A stretch of DNA of 64,000 nt from Stenotrophomonas sp. ASS1. Lineage in GTDB: Bacteria; Pseudomonadota; Gammaproteobacteria; Xanthomonadales; Xanthomonadaceae. The notes under the pieces were generated by a model. That model was not told where the DNA came from. It searched no databases and saw only the letters and a list, made by a program, of their open reading frames with translations. The stretch covers positions 1 to 64,000 of the forward strand of contig NZ_CP031167.1 in assembly GCF_004346925.1 (NCBI RefSeq). The letters are read 5' to 3'. The number at the start of each line of letters is the position of its first letter. The stretch's first letter is position 1. The translations under genes and the position numbers were made by a program. Below are positions 10,622-19,228 of this stretch, one piece after another.

Positions 10622-11290
10622 ATGACGGAACAACTAGTCGTTCACCGGTACGAACAACCCGATGACAAGGGGCTGAGCTGGCCTCGCATCGTCGGCATCG
10701 CGTTTGTAATTGCCCTGCATCTGGCCGCGTTCATGATGCTCCTGATCCCCGCCGTGGCTCCCAAGGCCGTGGCTGAGAAGGAGCGCAACGTCATGGTGAC
10801 CATCGTCGACGCGCCGCCGCCGCCCCCACCGCCGCCGCCGCCGCCGCCGCCGCAGGATACTCCGCCACCGCCGGTGAAGAATCTGTCGCCGCCGAAGCCG
10901 TCGCCGGTCCCGCCGCCGCCGCAGGCGCCGGTCGTGGACGTGCCGGAACCGCGTCCGAACGATATCGTCACCCCGCCGTCGCCGCCCGCGCCGCCGGCTC
11001 CGCCGACCTCGATCGAGGCCAGCGTGGATATCTCCTCGAAGGCCATGAATCCGCCGCGTTACCCGCCGGCAGCCTTCCGCGCGGGTATCCAGGGCGAAGT
11101 GATCCTGATCATTGATGTCGATGCCAACGGCAACGTCACCAATGTCACGGTGGAAAAGTCCAGCCGTAACCGCGACCTGGACCGTGCTGCGATGGAAGCA
11201 GCTCGCAAGTGGCGCTTCAACGCCGCTGAATCTGGCGGTAAGAAGGCGGCAGGTCGCGTTCGCGTCCCGGTCAACTTTGCGCTGAACTGA
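10622..11290 (+). CDS. tonB: Energy transducer TonB
   Basis: TonB spans the periplasm and passes proton-motive energy from ExbB/ExbD to outer-membrane receptors. The product has one N-terminal membrane anchor (IVGIAFVIALHLAAFMML), a very proline-rich periplasmic spacer (about residues 60-135), and a C-terminal TonB domain with YPPAAFRAGIQGEV and AARKWRF. I used the ATG at 10622 (222 residues). A TTG at 10607 would add five residues and has no better ribosome-binding site. The spacer includes eight uninterrupted CCG codons. Together with exbB and the two exbD genes it forms a complete transport motor. Confidence 0.95.
   Translation: MTEQLVVHRYEQPDDKGLSWPRIVGIAFVIALHLAAFMMLLIPAVAPKAVAEKERNVMVTIVDAPPPPPPPPPPPPPQDTPPPPVKNLSPPKPSPVPPPPQAPVVDVPEPRPNDIVTPPSPPAPPAPPTSIEASVDISSKAMNPPRYPPAAFRAGIQGEVILIIDVDANGNVTNVTVEKSSRNRDLDRAAMEAARKWRFNAAESGGKKAAGRVRVPVNFALN
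10829..10852. repeat. (CCG)8 trinucleotide tract in tonB
   Basis: Eight uninterrupted CCG units encode prolines of the TonB spacer. Unit gain or loss would change spacer length without a frameshift. Confidence 0.9.
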
Positions 11291-11297
11291 TGCGTCC

Positions 11298-11317
11298 GGG
11301 TGGCCACCTGGCCACCC
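11298..11317 (+). terminator. Hairpin between tonB and exbB
   Basis: GGGTGGCCA and TGGCCACCC form a perfect 9-bp stem with a 2-base loop just after the tonB stop codon. There is no T-run, so it may be an mRNA-stabilising or partial-attenuation hairpin within the operon rather than a true terminator. Confidence 0.45.
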
Positions 11318-11384
11318 CCGCTCCCAGTTCGATTGTTTAGCTTAGCTACACCCTTTATCACCACACACAACAAAGGTAAGCGTC

Positions 11385-12146
11385 ATGCTGCAGGAAATTT
11401 TCATCGCCGCTGCTGCCGGGGGCAATCCGTCCAACGCCCTGTCGCAGATGGGCTTCGAGCACCTGATCCACGAAATGACCACCAAGCCGGGTGATTTCGC
11501 GGTTTCCTGGGTCGTGCTGCTGACCCTGGTCATCATGTCGGCCATGTCCTGGTACTGGACCGTCATCAACATCTTCCGCGCCACCCGCCTGAAGAGCGCC
11601 GCTGATCGCGTCGTCAGCCTGTTCTGGGACACCCCGAACGCGCAGGACGCCATCCGTGCGATGGAAGAACAGCCGGCTTCCGAGCCGTTCTCGAAGATCG
11701 CCCTGGACGCTGCCCAGGCAGCTGCCCACCACCAGCGCGCTGAAGGCGGTGCTACCGGCGGCGTCGGTGAGAACCTGAGCCGTTCGGAGTTCGTCGACCG
11801 CGCTCTGCGTCAGGCGGTCACCCGCGAAAGCAACAAGCTGCAGTCGGGCATGACCCTGCTGGCCACCGTCGGTGCAACTGCTCCGTTCGTCGGTCTGCTG
11901 GGTACCGTGTGGGGCATCTACGGCGCGCTGATCAAGATCGGTGCCACCGGCTCCGCTTCGATCGACGCCGTTGCCGGCCCGGTGGGTGAAGCGCTGATCA
12001 TGACCGCGATCGGTCTGTTCGTCGCGATCCCGGCCGTGTTCGCCTTCAACTTCTTCAGCAAGATCAACAGCGCGACCATCAGCAAGTTCGATACCTTCGC
12101 GCACGACCTGCACGACTTCTTCGCCACCGGCTCGCGCGTCCGCTAA
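11385..12146 (+). CDS. exbB: TonB-system proton channel subunit ExbB
   Basis: ExbB forms the pentameric inner-membrane channel of the TonB motor. The 253-residue protein belongs to the MotA/TolQ/ExbB family. It has one membrane segment near residues 38-60 (VVLLTLVIMSAMSWYW) and two near the C-terminal half (MTLLATVGATAPFVGLLGTV and ALIMTAIGLFVAIPAVFAF), separated by a large cytoplasmic region. It lies between tonB and the two exbD genes. This gene order is the usual one in Xanthomonas and its relatives. Confidence 0.95.
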   Translation: MLQEIFIAAAAGGNPSNALSQMGFEHLIHEMTTKPGDFAVSWVVLLTLVIMSAMSWYWTVINIFRATRLKSAADRVVSLFWDTPNAQDAIRAMEEQPASEPFSKIALDAAQAAAHHQRAEGGATGGVGENLSRSEFVDRALRQAVTRESNKLQSGMTLLATVGATAPFVGLLGTVWGIYGALIKIGATGSASIDAVAGPVGEALIMTAIGLFVAIPAVFAFNFFSKINSATISKFDTFAHDLHDFFATGSRVR

Positions 12147-12208
12147 TTGCGGCGCGCGTCACCCAGCGACGAACGTAAGTAGTCACCAAGATCTAGACGG
12201 AGCCCGTT

Positions 12209-12634
12209 ATGGCTTTCAGTAGTGGTAACAGCGGCGGCCCCATGGCCGACATCAACGTTACGCCCCTCGTGGACGTGATGCTGGTGCTGCTGATCATCTT
12301 CATCATCACGGCGCCCCTGATGTCCCACAAGGTCAAGGTGGATCTGCCGGAAGCCAACCTGATCCAGAAGCCGGAAGATGCTGAAAAGCGTTCCGGACCG
12401 ATCACCCTGGCAGTCAAGGAAGACGGCTCGATCTACTGGAACGACGAAGAAATCAACAAGCAGACTCTCGAGTCGCGCTTGGCGACCGCCGCCCAGCAGA
12501 CCCCGCAGCCGCCGCTGAACCTGCGTGGTGACCGCACCACCAAGATGCGCGTCATCAACGACCTGACCAAGGTCGCGCAGGAGCAGGGCATGCTGGACGT
12601 CGGCTTCGTCGCGACCAAAGAAAAGGGGCAATAA
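12209..12634 (+). CDS. exbD: TonB-system subunit ExbD, first copy
   Basis: ExbD couples proton flow to TonB movement. This 141-residue protein has a short cytoplasmic N-terminus, one membrane helix ([15 protein letters not shown]) and a periplasmic domain. Asp22 in [10 protein letters not shown] matches the essential proton-carrying aspartate of ExbD/TolR. The stop codon is only three bases before the start of a second ExbD gene, so the two are surely cotranscribed. In Xanthomonas campestris the first ExbD is the one needed for iron uptake; whether that holds here is inferred. Confidence 0.95.
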   Translation: MAFSSGNSGGPMADINVTPLVDVMLVLLIIFIITAPLMSHKVKVDLPEANLIQKPEDAEKRSGPITLAVKEDGSIYWNDEEINKQTLESRLATAAQQTPQPPLNLRGDRTTKMRVINDLTKVAQEQGMLDVGFVATKEKGQ

Positions 12635-12637
12635 GCC

Positions 12638-13051
12638 ATGGCATTCAGTAGTGGTGGTGGCAAGGGCCCCATGGCAGACATCAACGTCACGCCCCTCGTG
12701 GACGTGATGCTGGTTCTGCTGATCATCTTCATCGTGACCGCGCCGATCATGACGTACCCGATCGCCGTGGACCTGCCGCAGCGCGTGCTCAACCCACCGC
12801 CGCAGCTGGTCGAACCGCCGCCGCCGATCGAACTGAAGATCGACGCCAGCAACCAGGTCTCGTGGAACAACAGCCCGATCAATACCAGCGAGCTGCAGCA
12901 GCGGATGGAGCAGGAGGTCCAGCGTGACCCGACCAACCAGCCGGAGCTGCGCATCGACGCCAGCCCGGATTCCGAGTACGACGTGATGGCCAAGGTTCTG
13001 GCCGCCGCGAAGAATGCTCAGATGAAGAAGATCGGTTTTGTGCAGCAGTAA
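12638..13051 (+). CDS. exbD2: TonB-system subunit ExbD, second copy
   Basis: This 137-residue paralogue shares the N-terminal block [20 protein letters not shown], including Asp22, with the preceding ExbD, but its periplasmic domain has diverged (proline-rich linker [18 protein letters not shown]). Xanthomonas carries the same tandem pair, and there the second copy is dispensable for iron uptake but matters in plant interactions. It is the last gene of the tonB operon and is followed by a strong terminator. Confidence 0.93.
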   Translation: MAFSSGGGKGPMADINVTPLVDVMLVLLIIFIVTAPIMTYPIAVDLPQRVLNPPPQLVEPPPPIELKIDASNQVSWNNSPINTSELQQRMEQEVQRDPTNQPELRIDASPDSEYDVMAKVLAAAKNAQMKKIGFVQQ

Positions 13052-13089
13052 ACGCTACACCGCAACACAACAGTCATGACGCGACTGCA

Positions 13090-13120
13090 GACGCCCCTGG
13101 AAACAGGGGCGTCTTTTTTT
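13090..13120 (+). terminator. Terminator of the tonB-exbB-exbD-exbD2 operon
   Basis: GACGCCCCTG (13090-13099) and CAGGGGCGTC (13104-13113) form a perfect 10-bp stem with a GAAA loop, followed by seven T (13114-13120). Confidence 0.95.
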
Positions 13121-13138
13121 GTGCCTGCGGGGCCCGTC

Positions 13139-13178
13139 GGGGTCAGATCCCTTTCCCGCAGGAAAGGGATCTGACCCC
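13139..13178. repeat. Perfect 18-bp inverted repeat (GGGGTCAGATCCC type)
   Basis: GGGGTCAGATCCCTTTCC (13139-13156) and its exact complement (13161-13178) flank the 4-base loop CGCA. It is not a GTAG-type palindrome and has no T-run. It lies 20 bases upstream of the cls promoter element. Confidence 0.9.
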
Positions 13179-13198
13179 ATCAGGGAGCACGCGCCCGC

Positions 13199-13204
13199 TA
13201 TGAT
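13199..13204 (+). promoter_or_regulatory. -10 element for a leaderless cls mRNA
   Basis: TATGAT lies 6 nt before the cls ATG. No ribosome-binding site fits between them, so transcription probably starts at or next to the start codon. Confidence 0.55.
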
Positions 13205-13210
13205 CGGCGG

Positions 13211-14671
13211 ATGCTCGCCCTCTTCGACTCCCTGCGCCATTGGCTCGACGGCATCGCCCACCTTGGCACGATCCTGGCGGTCGCCTATCTGCTGTACCTG
13301 TTCGCGCTGGCGGGCTGGATCATGCTGCAGAAGCGCGAGCCAGTGGCCACGCTGAGCTGGATCCTGTCACTGGCGCTGCTGCCCTATCTGGGCCTGTTCA
13401 TCTACTACCTGCTGGGCCCGCAGAAGGTGAAGCGGCAGCGCCTGCGTCGTGGGCGTGCGCGCTCGGGCATGGAGCATTACAGCGACGTCTGCCCGCCCGA
13501 TGCCGACTGCACTGAGCTGGCCAAGATCGCCCAGGCCACCACCGGGCTGGCGCCGAGCAGCGCCACCGAAGTCACCTGGCTGGTAGACGGCGCGGCAACC
13601 TACGCGGCCCTGCTGGACGCCATCGCGCAGAGCCGCGATCACGTCCACCTGGAGTACTACATCTTCAACCCCGACCACGCCGGCACCGCCCTGCGCGACG
13701 CGTTGGTGGAACGTGCGCGGGCCGGCGTGCAGGTGCGCCTGCTGCTCGACGCGGTAGGTTCGTCGGCCCTGCCCCGGCGCTTCCTGCAGCCGCTGCTCGA
13801 CGCCGGTGGCGAAGCGATCTGGTTCCACCCACGGCAGCTGCTGAAGCCGTTCAAGCGCCCGTGGTTGAACCTGCGCACGCATCGCAAGCTGGTGATCATC
13901 GATGGCCGCCTCGCCTTCACCGGTGGCATCAACATCACCGACGACGAGGATGAAAGCCGCAGGGCGGATGCCTACCGCGACCTGCACATGCGCATCCGCG
14001 GCCACGTCGTGCGCAGCCTGCAGCTGGTGTTCGCCGAGGACTGGCTCTACGCCAGTGGACAGGATCCCTCGCGGATGGACATCGCGCGTCTGTGGCCAGC
14101 CGACATGCCGCTGCGCGGCGATGGTGCGATCAACGCCCAGGTGCTGGTCTCCGGCCCGGACTCGGGCTGGGAAACGATCCATCGCCTGCATGTGGCGGCG
14201 ATCCAGGAAGCGCACGAGCGCGTCTGGCTGGTCACGCCCTACTTCGTGCCGGGCGAAGCGGCGCGGATGGCACTGACCTCGGCCGCGCTGGGCGGGCTGG
14301 ACGTGCGCCTGCTGGTGCCGAAGATGAGCGATTCCTGGTTCGTCACCCAGGCCGCCCGCTCCTACTTCGACGAGCTGCTGCATGCCGGAGTGAAGATCTA
14401 CGAGTACGGCCCGCGCATGCTGCATACCAAGGCCTTCATCGCCGATGACGACGTCTGCATTGTCGGCAGTGCCAACTTCGATCACCGCAGCTTCCGGCTG
14501 AACTTCGAGCTGTCGATGATGATCAGCGACCGTGACCGGGTGGCTGCGCTGGCCGAACTGCTGCAGGGCGAATTCGACCGTTCCACGCGGGTGCACGACC
14601 AGGCCGGTCGTTCGCTGTGGCTGCACCGCCTGCCCGAGGCCTTCGCCCGGCTGGCCTCGCCGCTGCTCTGA
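13211..14671 (+). CDS. cls: Cardiolipin synthase
   Basis: This phospholipase D-superfamily enzyme joins phosphatidylglycerol molecules into cardiolipin in the inner membrane. The 486-residue protein has two N-terminal membrane helices (LGTILAVAYLLYLFALAGWI and a second at about residues 45-65) and two HKD motifs, HRKLVIIDG near residue 224 and HTKAFIADD near residue 404, each followed by a Gly-Ser/Gly-Gly stretch. The length matches the ClsA type. The start is set by the first ATG after the TATGAT element and gives a normal N-terminus. Confidence 0.93.
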   Translation: MLALFDSLRHWLDGIAHLGTILAVAYLLYLFALAGWIMLQKREPVATLSWILSLALLPYLGLFIYYLLGPQKVKRQRLRRGRARSGMEHYSDVCPPDADCTELAKIAQATTGLAPSSATEVTWLVDGAATYAALLDAIAQSRDHVHLEYYIFNPDHAGTALRDALVERARAGVQVRLLLDAVGSSALPRRFLQPLLDAGGEAIWFHPRQLLKPFKRPWLNLRTHRKLVIIDGRLAFTGGINITDDEDESRRADAYRDLHMRIRGHVVRSLQLVFAEDWLYASGQDPSRMDIARLWPADMPLRGDGAINAQVLVSGPDSGWETIHRLHVAAIQEAHERVWLVTPYFVPGEAARMALTSAALGGLDVRLLVPKMSDSWFVTQAARSYFDELLHAGVKIYEYGPRMLHTKAFIADDDVCIVGSANFDHRSFRLNFELSMMISDRDRVAALAELLQGEFDRSTRVHDQAGRSLWLHRLPEAFARLASPLL

Positions 14672-14711
14672 CGCAGCGCTACACTGCGCCGATCATCCGG
14701 GGAGCCCGACT

Positions 14712-14981
14712 ATGTACTGGTTGTACCTGCTGCTGGCGCTGGGCTGTTTCGCCTTCGCGCTGAAGACCCCCAGCCCCGGGCTGATGACCCTGTGCCTGCT
14801 GGCCGCCCTCGCCTTCCTGCTGGCCTGGGTACGCGGCCGCTATGTGGCCCGTTTCGGTGATCCACAGCGCGATCCGTCCACACTGGTCGATGCCGAAGAA
14901 CTGCGCCGCCTGCGCGAACAGGCCCAGGCCCGCCGGGGTGATGACCCCAACGATCACGATCCATCCCCTCTTTCCAAGTAG
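14712..14981 (+). CDS. Small membrane protein of unknown function
   Basis: This 89-residue protein has two hydrophobic segments (YWLYLLLALGCFAFAL and LMTLCLLAALAFLLAWV) and a charged, disordered-looking C-terminal tail rich in Arg and Asp. The start at 14712 follows a GGGGAGCC ribosome-binding site. It lies 40 bases after cls and 9 bases before pdxJ, so the three may be one operon. I do not recognise a family beyond a generic small inner-membrane protein. Confidence 0.75.
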   Translation: MYWLYLLLALGCFAFALKTPSPGLMTLCLLAALAFLLAWVRGRYVARFGDPQRDPSTLVDAEELRRLREQAQARRGDDPNDHDPSPLSK

Positions 14982-14990
14982 TTTCGTTCC

Positions 14991-15734
14991 ATGACCCAGC
15001 TCAGCGTCAACGTCAACAAGATCGCCGTCCTGCGCAATTCGCGCGGCGGTGCCGAACCGGACGTGGTACGCGCCGCCCAGGCCTGCCTGGATGCCGGCGC
15101 GCATGGCATCACCGTGCATCCGCGACCGGACCGCCGTCATATCACCGCCGAGGACGTGCTGGCCCTGTCCACGCTGACCCGTGCCCGTGGCGTCGAATTC
15201 AACATCGAAGGCAACCCGTTTGCACCGCCCCGCGAGGGCTACCCCGGCCTGCTGCCCTTGTGCGCGCAGACCCGCCCGGCGCAGGCCACCCTGGTACCGG
15301 ATGGCGATGGGCAGATCACGTCCGACCACGGTTTCGACTTCGAGCGCGATGCCGAGCGGTTGCGCCCATTGATCACCGAACTGAAAGCGATGGGTTGCCG
15401 GGTCAGCCTGTTCGTCGATGCCGGCAACCCGTTGCTGGAGCAGGCGGCCGAAGTGGGTGCGGACCGCATCGAGCTGTATACCGGGCCCTATGCGGAGGCG
15501 CATGCGGCTGGTGATGCTGACGCGATGCTGGCGCTGTTCGCCACTGCCGCACGCCGTGCACAGGCCGTTGGCCTGGGCGTGAACGCCGGCCACGATCTGT
15601 CGCAGGACAACCTGCGCGATTTCCTGGCCAACGTGCCGGACGTGCTGGAGGTATCGATCGGCCACGCGCTGATCGGTGAGGCGCTGTACGACGGCCTGGA
15701 TGCCACCGTGCGCGGGTACCTGGCGTTGCTCTGA
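14991..15734 (+). CDS. pdxJ: Pyridoxine 5'-phosphate synthase
   Basis: PdxJ condenses 3-amino-2-oxopropyl phosphate with deoxyxylulose 5-phosphate to make pyridoxine 5'-phosphate, the last step of the DXP-dependent vitamin B6 pathway. The 247-residue TIM-barrel protein shows the typical N-terminal [42 protein letters not shown] followed by ITSDHGF, and the C-terminal [10 protein letters not shown]. The family length is about 240-250. The neighbours are not other B6 genes. Confidence 0.96.
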   Translation: MTQLSVNVNKIAVLRNSRGGAEPDVVRAAQACLDAGAHGITVHPRPDRRHITAEDVLALSTLTRARGVEFNIEGNPFAPPREGYPGLLPLCAQTRPAQATLVPDGDGQITSDHGFDFERDAERLRPLITELKAMGCRVSLFVDAGNPLLEQAAEVGADRIELYTGPYAEAHAAGDADAMLALFATAARRAQAVGLGVNAGHDLSQDNLRDFLANVPDVLEVSIGHALIGEALYDGLDATVRGYLALL

Positions 15735-15744
15735 CCGCTCTCCT

Positions 15745-15768
15745 GTAGCGTTGAGCCATGCTCGACGC
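15745..15768. repeat. GTAG-type palindromic repeat (single unit)
   Basis: GTAG is followed by GCGTTGAGC-cat-GCTCGACGC-type arms with one T-G pair. It resembles the repeats at 16928 and 43509. Confidence 0.65.
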
Positions 15769-15835
15769 AGCACCGCGCTGAACCCTTCAGGCAGCCGTCG
15801 CAGCCATTGAGACGGCTGCGGCGTAACCTGCCGCA

Positions 15836-16927
15836 ATGGGTATCGCGATCAAGGGCCGAGGTTCCACGTCCCACCTTGCCGGGCGCTTTGAAAGCACCGT
15901 CAGCGAGGCGGTGGACGACGGCTGGGCGGTCGATGAGAGCGAGGAATTCCTCGCCCCACGTCTGCGCACTGAAGTACGTGCCGAGACCGCACGCAGCATC
16001 ATCAGCCGCAACACCTCACCGGACGTCGGCTTCAGCCAATCGGTGAATCCGTACCGCGGTTGTGAGCATGGCTGCTCCTACTGCTTCGCGCGCCCCTCGC
16101 ACGCCTATCTGAACCTGTCGCCAGGCCTGGACTTCGAGACCAAGCTGTTCGCCAAGACCAATGCGCCGCAACTGCTGCGCAGGGAGCTGTCGAAGCCGGG
16201 CTACGTGCCGCAGCCGATCGCGCTGGGCATCAACACCGACGCGTATCAGCCGATCGAGCGCAAGTTCAAGCTGACCCGCCAACTGATCGAAGTGATGCTG
16301 GAGACCAAGCATCCTTTCTCGCTGATCACCAAGAACGCACTGGTCGAGCGCGATATCGACCTGCTTGCACCGCTGGCGGCGGAGAACCTGGTCAGCGTGC
16401 ATTTCTCGGTTACCTCGCTGGACCCGCACCTCTCCGCGAAGCTGGAACCGCGCGCATCGGCGCCGCACGCACGGCTGCGCGCGATGAAGCGCCTGCATGA
16501 CGCCGGCATTCCGGTGGGCGTGATGGTGGCGCCGGTGATTCCGTGGATCAACGACAGCGAACTGGAAGCGGTGCTGGAGGCCGCACACGACGCAGGTGCG
16601 AGCACCGCCGGTTATGTGCTGCTGCGCCTGCCTCTGGAAGTGGCGCCGCTGTTCCGCGAGTGGCTGGACACCCATCATCCAGATCGCGCCGCACATGTGA
16701 TGAGTACCATCCAGCAGTTGCGCGGCGGCAAGGACTACGACAGCCAGTTCGGCACGCGCATGCGGGGCCAGGGCGTGTATGCCGATCTGTTGAACAACCG
16801 CTTCAAGCTGGCGCGAAAGCGTCTCGGCTTCAATGCGCAGAACAGCCATTGGCCGAAGCTGGATTGCAGCCGGTTCCAGAAGCCGCTGCCGCCGAAGAAG
16901 GATTCGCCACAGGGTTCGTTGTTCTGA
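15836..16927 (+). CDS. Radical SAM protein, SplB-like (PA0069 family)
   Basis: The 363-residue protein has the radical SAM cluster motif CEHGCSYC (Cys76, Cys80, Cys83), which binds the 4Fe-4S cluster that cleaves S-adenosylmethionine. Surrounding features (NPYRGCEHGCSYCFAR, GINTDAYQPIE, VSVHFSVTSLD) match the Rv2578c/PA0069 group related to spore photoproduct lyase. The substrate of this group is unknown. A TAACCT hexamer lies 6 nt before the ATG. The stop codon is followed directly by a palindromic repeat, and the next gene converges from the other strand. Confidence 0.85.
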   Translation: MGIAIKGRGSTSHLAGRFESTVSEAVDDGWAVDESEEFLAPRLRTEVRAETARSIISRNTSPDVGFSQSVNPYRGCEHGCSYCFARPSHAYLNLSPGLDFETKLFAKTNAPQLLRRELSKPGYVPQPIALGINTDAYQPIERKFKLTRQLIEVMLETKHPFSLITKNALVERDIDLLAPLAAENLVSVHFSVTSLDPHLSAKLEPRASAPHARLRAMKRLHDAGIPVGVMVAPVIPWINDSELEAVLEAAHDAGASTAGYVLLRLPLEVAPLFREWLDTHHPDRAAHVMSTIQQLRGGKDYDSQFGTRMRGQGVYADLLNNRFKLARKRLGFNAQNSHWPKLDCSRFQKPLPPKKDSPQGSLF

Positions 16928-16985
16928 GTAGAGTCGAGCTTGCTCGACTGGAGACGTAAAGGCAGTCGAGCAAGCTCGACTCTAC
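16928..16985. repeat. Pair of GTAG-type palindromes in inverted orientation
   Basis: Two 23-base units, 16928-16950 (GTAGAGTCGAGCTTGCTCGA plus CTG) and its exact complement at 16963-16985, are separated by 12 bases. Each unit is itself a hairpin. The right unit supplies the TAG stop codon of the minus-strand oxygenase gene. Confidence 0.93.
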
Positions 16986-17689
16986 CCCCCAAACAACTTC
17001 TGCGCACTCTGGAACAGGATCCAGCTGGTCGCGATGAACTTGTCCCCACCCTGCGGCCGATTGCCACGATGGGTGTGGGTGAACGCCGTCGGCGCAATCA
17101 GCAGGCTGCCGGTGCGCGGCGCGATCTTCCGCCCCTGGAACAGGAACTCGGTTTCGCCCTCTTCGAAGTCGTCGTTGAGGTACAGCGTCCACAGCACATG
17201 CCGGTGCAGGGTCTCGGCCTGCGCATCCTTCGGGTACAACTCGCAGTGCCAGTACGGGTAGCCGCCCTCGCCTGCCGCATACCACTGCAGGTTGATCGCG
17301 CCCGGGCGCAGGCAGGTGCGGGCCAGATCGGCCAGCTGCTGCTGCGGCATGTCGGGGAAGTCCTCGGCAGACAGGCGTCGCGGTTGGCCGTTGCTGTCCT
17401 GGACCTGCAACATCAGCGGCGCGATCAACGCCTGTGGATAACGGCGTAGATAAGTCAGCAGGCCATTGAATACCGCGATCTGCAGCTGCTGTTCGACATC
17501 CTGCCAGCCGTCCAGGCCACTGATGCGCAGATCCTTGCTGTGCTTGAGTTCCGGGAACACGCCACTGCCCACCGCACCGGGCTGCAGGCCACGCGTAGCG
17601 CGCAGGCGCTCAACGATGGCCGCGCAGACCTCGCTGGGGACGGCATTGTGGATGACTTCGATGAAATCGACCGGGCCCTGCTCGTGCAT
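16982..17689 (-). CDS. 2-oxoglutarate/Fe(II)-dependent oxygenase (prolyl 4-hydroxylase-like)
   Basis: The 235-residue protein has the jelly-roll signature of P4Hc-type oxygenases. A His-x-Glu pair (His148 and Glu150 in YWHCELYP) and a distal histidine (FTHTHRGNRP, His205 or His207) would make the iron-binding facial triad. A glutamate in place of the usual aspartate is a known variant. A downstream Lys/Arg in GDKFIATSW may bind 2-oxoglutarate. The substrate cannot be read from the sequence. The gene converges on the radical SAM gene, and its stop codon falls inside a palindromic repeat. Confidence 0.8.
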   Translation of the reverse strand: MHEQGPVDFIEVIHNAVPSEVCAAIVERLRATRGLQPGAVGSGVFPELKHSKDLRISGLDGWQDVEQQLQIAVFNGLLTYLRRYPQALIAPLMLQVQDSNGQPRRLSAEDFPDMPQQQLADLARTCLRPGAINLQWYAAGEGGYPYWHCELYPKDAQAETLHRHVLWTLYLNDDFEEGETEFLFQGRKIAPRTGSLLIAPTAFTHTHRGNRPQGGDKFIATSWILFQSAQKLFGG

Positions 17690-17797
17690 GCGTGCATTCC
17701 TTAGGCGGCAACGGCTTGATGGTGCCGTTTGCCGCCCTCGGTGTCACCCCACGGTCATGTCATCGAACTGCCATGACCGCTGTCAGGCGATAGGCCG

Positions 17798-18814
17798 TCA
17801 GCCCTGCGCGTCGTCGTGCGCGTGATGGTAGCGCACGGCTTCAGCCACTTCCTCGCGCGAACCCAGGAACACCGGCACGCGCTGGTGCAGCTGGTCGGGC
17901 TGGATGTCGAGGATGCGCTCGCGGCCGGTCCAGGCAGCGCCACCGGCCTGTTCGACCAGTAGGCCCATCGGGTTGGCTTCGTACATCAGGCGCAGCTTGC
18001 CGGCCTTGGACGGATCCTTCTTGTCCCACGGGTAGATGAAGATGCCGCCGCGGGTCAGGATGCGATGCACGTCGGCGACCATGCTGGCGATCCATCGCAT
18101 GTTGAAGTTCTTGCCGCGCGCGCCTTCCTTGCCCGCCAGCAGATCACCGACATAGGCCTGCATCGGCGCTTCCCAGTGACGCTGGTTGGACATGTTGATG
18201 GCGAATTCCTGGGTGGCCGCCGGAATCTGCATGTTCTCGGTGGTCAGCACGAACTCGCCCTTCTCGCGGTCCAGGGTGAAGGCATGGGTACCGTGGCCGA
18301 CGGTCAGCACCAGCTGGGTGCTGGGCCCGTAGATGCAGTAGCCGGCGGCAATCTGCTTGCTGCCCGGCTGCAGGAAGGCGTCATCGCCCGGCAGTTCGAC
18401 GTTGGTCGGGCAGCGCAGCACCGAGAAGATGGTGCCAACGGAGACGTTGACGTCGATGTTGGAGCTGCCATCGAGGGGATCGAACAGCAGCAGGAAATCG
18501 CCGCGCGGATAGATATCCGGCACCGGCTGGCTGTGGTCCATTTCCTCCGAGGCGCAGGCGGCGAGGTGGCCGCCCCAGGCGTTGGCTTCGAGCAGGATCT
18601 CGTTGCTGATCACATCCAGCTTCTTCTGCGCTTCCCCCTGCACGTTGCCGGTACCGGCGTCGCCGAGCACGCCACCGAGGGCGCCCTTGCTGACGGCGAT
18701 GGAGATGCTGGTGCAGGCGCGGGCGACGACCGCGATCAGCTGGCGCAGGTCGGCATTGATGCGGCCGGCGTGCTGTTCCTGGATCAGGAAGCGGGTCAAC
18801 GAAGTACGGGACAT
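17798..18814 (-). CDS. fbp: Fructose-1,6-bisphosphatase, class I
   Basis: This enzyme removes the 1-phosphate of fructose 1,6-bisphosphate in gluconeogenesis. The 338-residue product carries the class I metal-binding motif [14 protein letters not shown] and the active-site region [21 protein letters not shown]. The start at 18814 ([17 protein letters not shown]) gives the usual class I N-terminus; the frame stays open for another 123 codons upstream but without family similarity. It is read in the same direction as the 2OG oxygenase, 108 bases upstream of it. Confidence 0.96.
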   Translation of the reverse strand: MSRTSLTRFLIQEQHAGRINADLRQLIAVVARACTSISIAVSKGALGGVLGDAGTGNVQGEAQKKLDVISNEILLEANAWGGHLAACASEEMDHSQPVPDIYPRGDFLLLFDPLDGSSNIDVNVSVGTIFSVLRCPTNVELPGDDAFLQPGSKQIAAGYCIYGPSTQLVLTVGHGTHAFTLDREKGEFVLTTENMQIPAATQEFAINMSNQRHWEAPMQAYVGDLLAGKEGARGKNFNMRWIASMVADVHRILTRGGIFIYPWDKKDPSKAGKLRLMYEANPMGLLVEQAGGAAWTGRERILDIQPDQLHQRVPVFLGSREEVAEAVRYHHAHDDAQG

Positions 18815-19228
18815 GGTCGGGCAGGTCTCGGCAGCGGGAAAACGCCTATTGTCGCCCGTATGGCGGGGCCGTGCGTGAGCGCGGGAAGGCGTAATCGTTT
18901 CCAGATGCGTTGCGCTGTCGGCGCACTCCTTCATGGAGGCGCAGGGCGAGGCACACCGTGACCAGGACACGCCGTAAACCCCCCTCCGGGGTCCGGCCCA
19001 GCCGCTGGCGGCAGGCCGTTCGGGCGCTTGCGAAGAAGTGCTTCGCAGGCAAAGCGCCCTCACCCATGGGGGCTCGATCGGCGCATCTATGCGCCTCACG
19101 GTCCTGGCCACGGTGTGCGTCGCCGCGCGCTTCAGGGTTCGCCGCGAGCGCGGTGGGATGGCAAGAGCAAGAGCAAAAAACAAAGGCGCCTTTCGGCGCC
19201 TTTGTCTTCAAACCACTGGAGCGTTGTT
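18815..19228. other. Gene-free interval fbp-aminotransferase with dispersed element
   Basis: No gene is credible in this 414-base stretch. It holds GACACGCCGTAAACCC (18966-18981) and CCATGGGGGCTCG (19064-19076), both also found in the gene-free stretch at 52270-52300. It ends with a purine-rich tract and the terminator of the downstream minus-strand aminotransferase. Confidence 0.6.
19174..19205 (-). terminator. Terminator of the aminotransferase gene
   Basis: ACAAAGGCGCC (19180-19190) and GGCGCCTTTGT (19195-19205) form an 11-bp stem with a 4-base loop. Read on the minus strand it is followed by a T-run (complement of 19175-19180). Confidence 0.9.

Noticed and set aside
15860..15868. Half parS site (GGTTCCACG)
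   Set aside because: Only the left half is present; a single half is expected by chance in a 64-kb GC-rich region. A similar half site at 20406 was also rejected.
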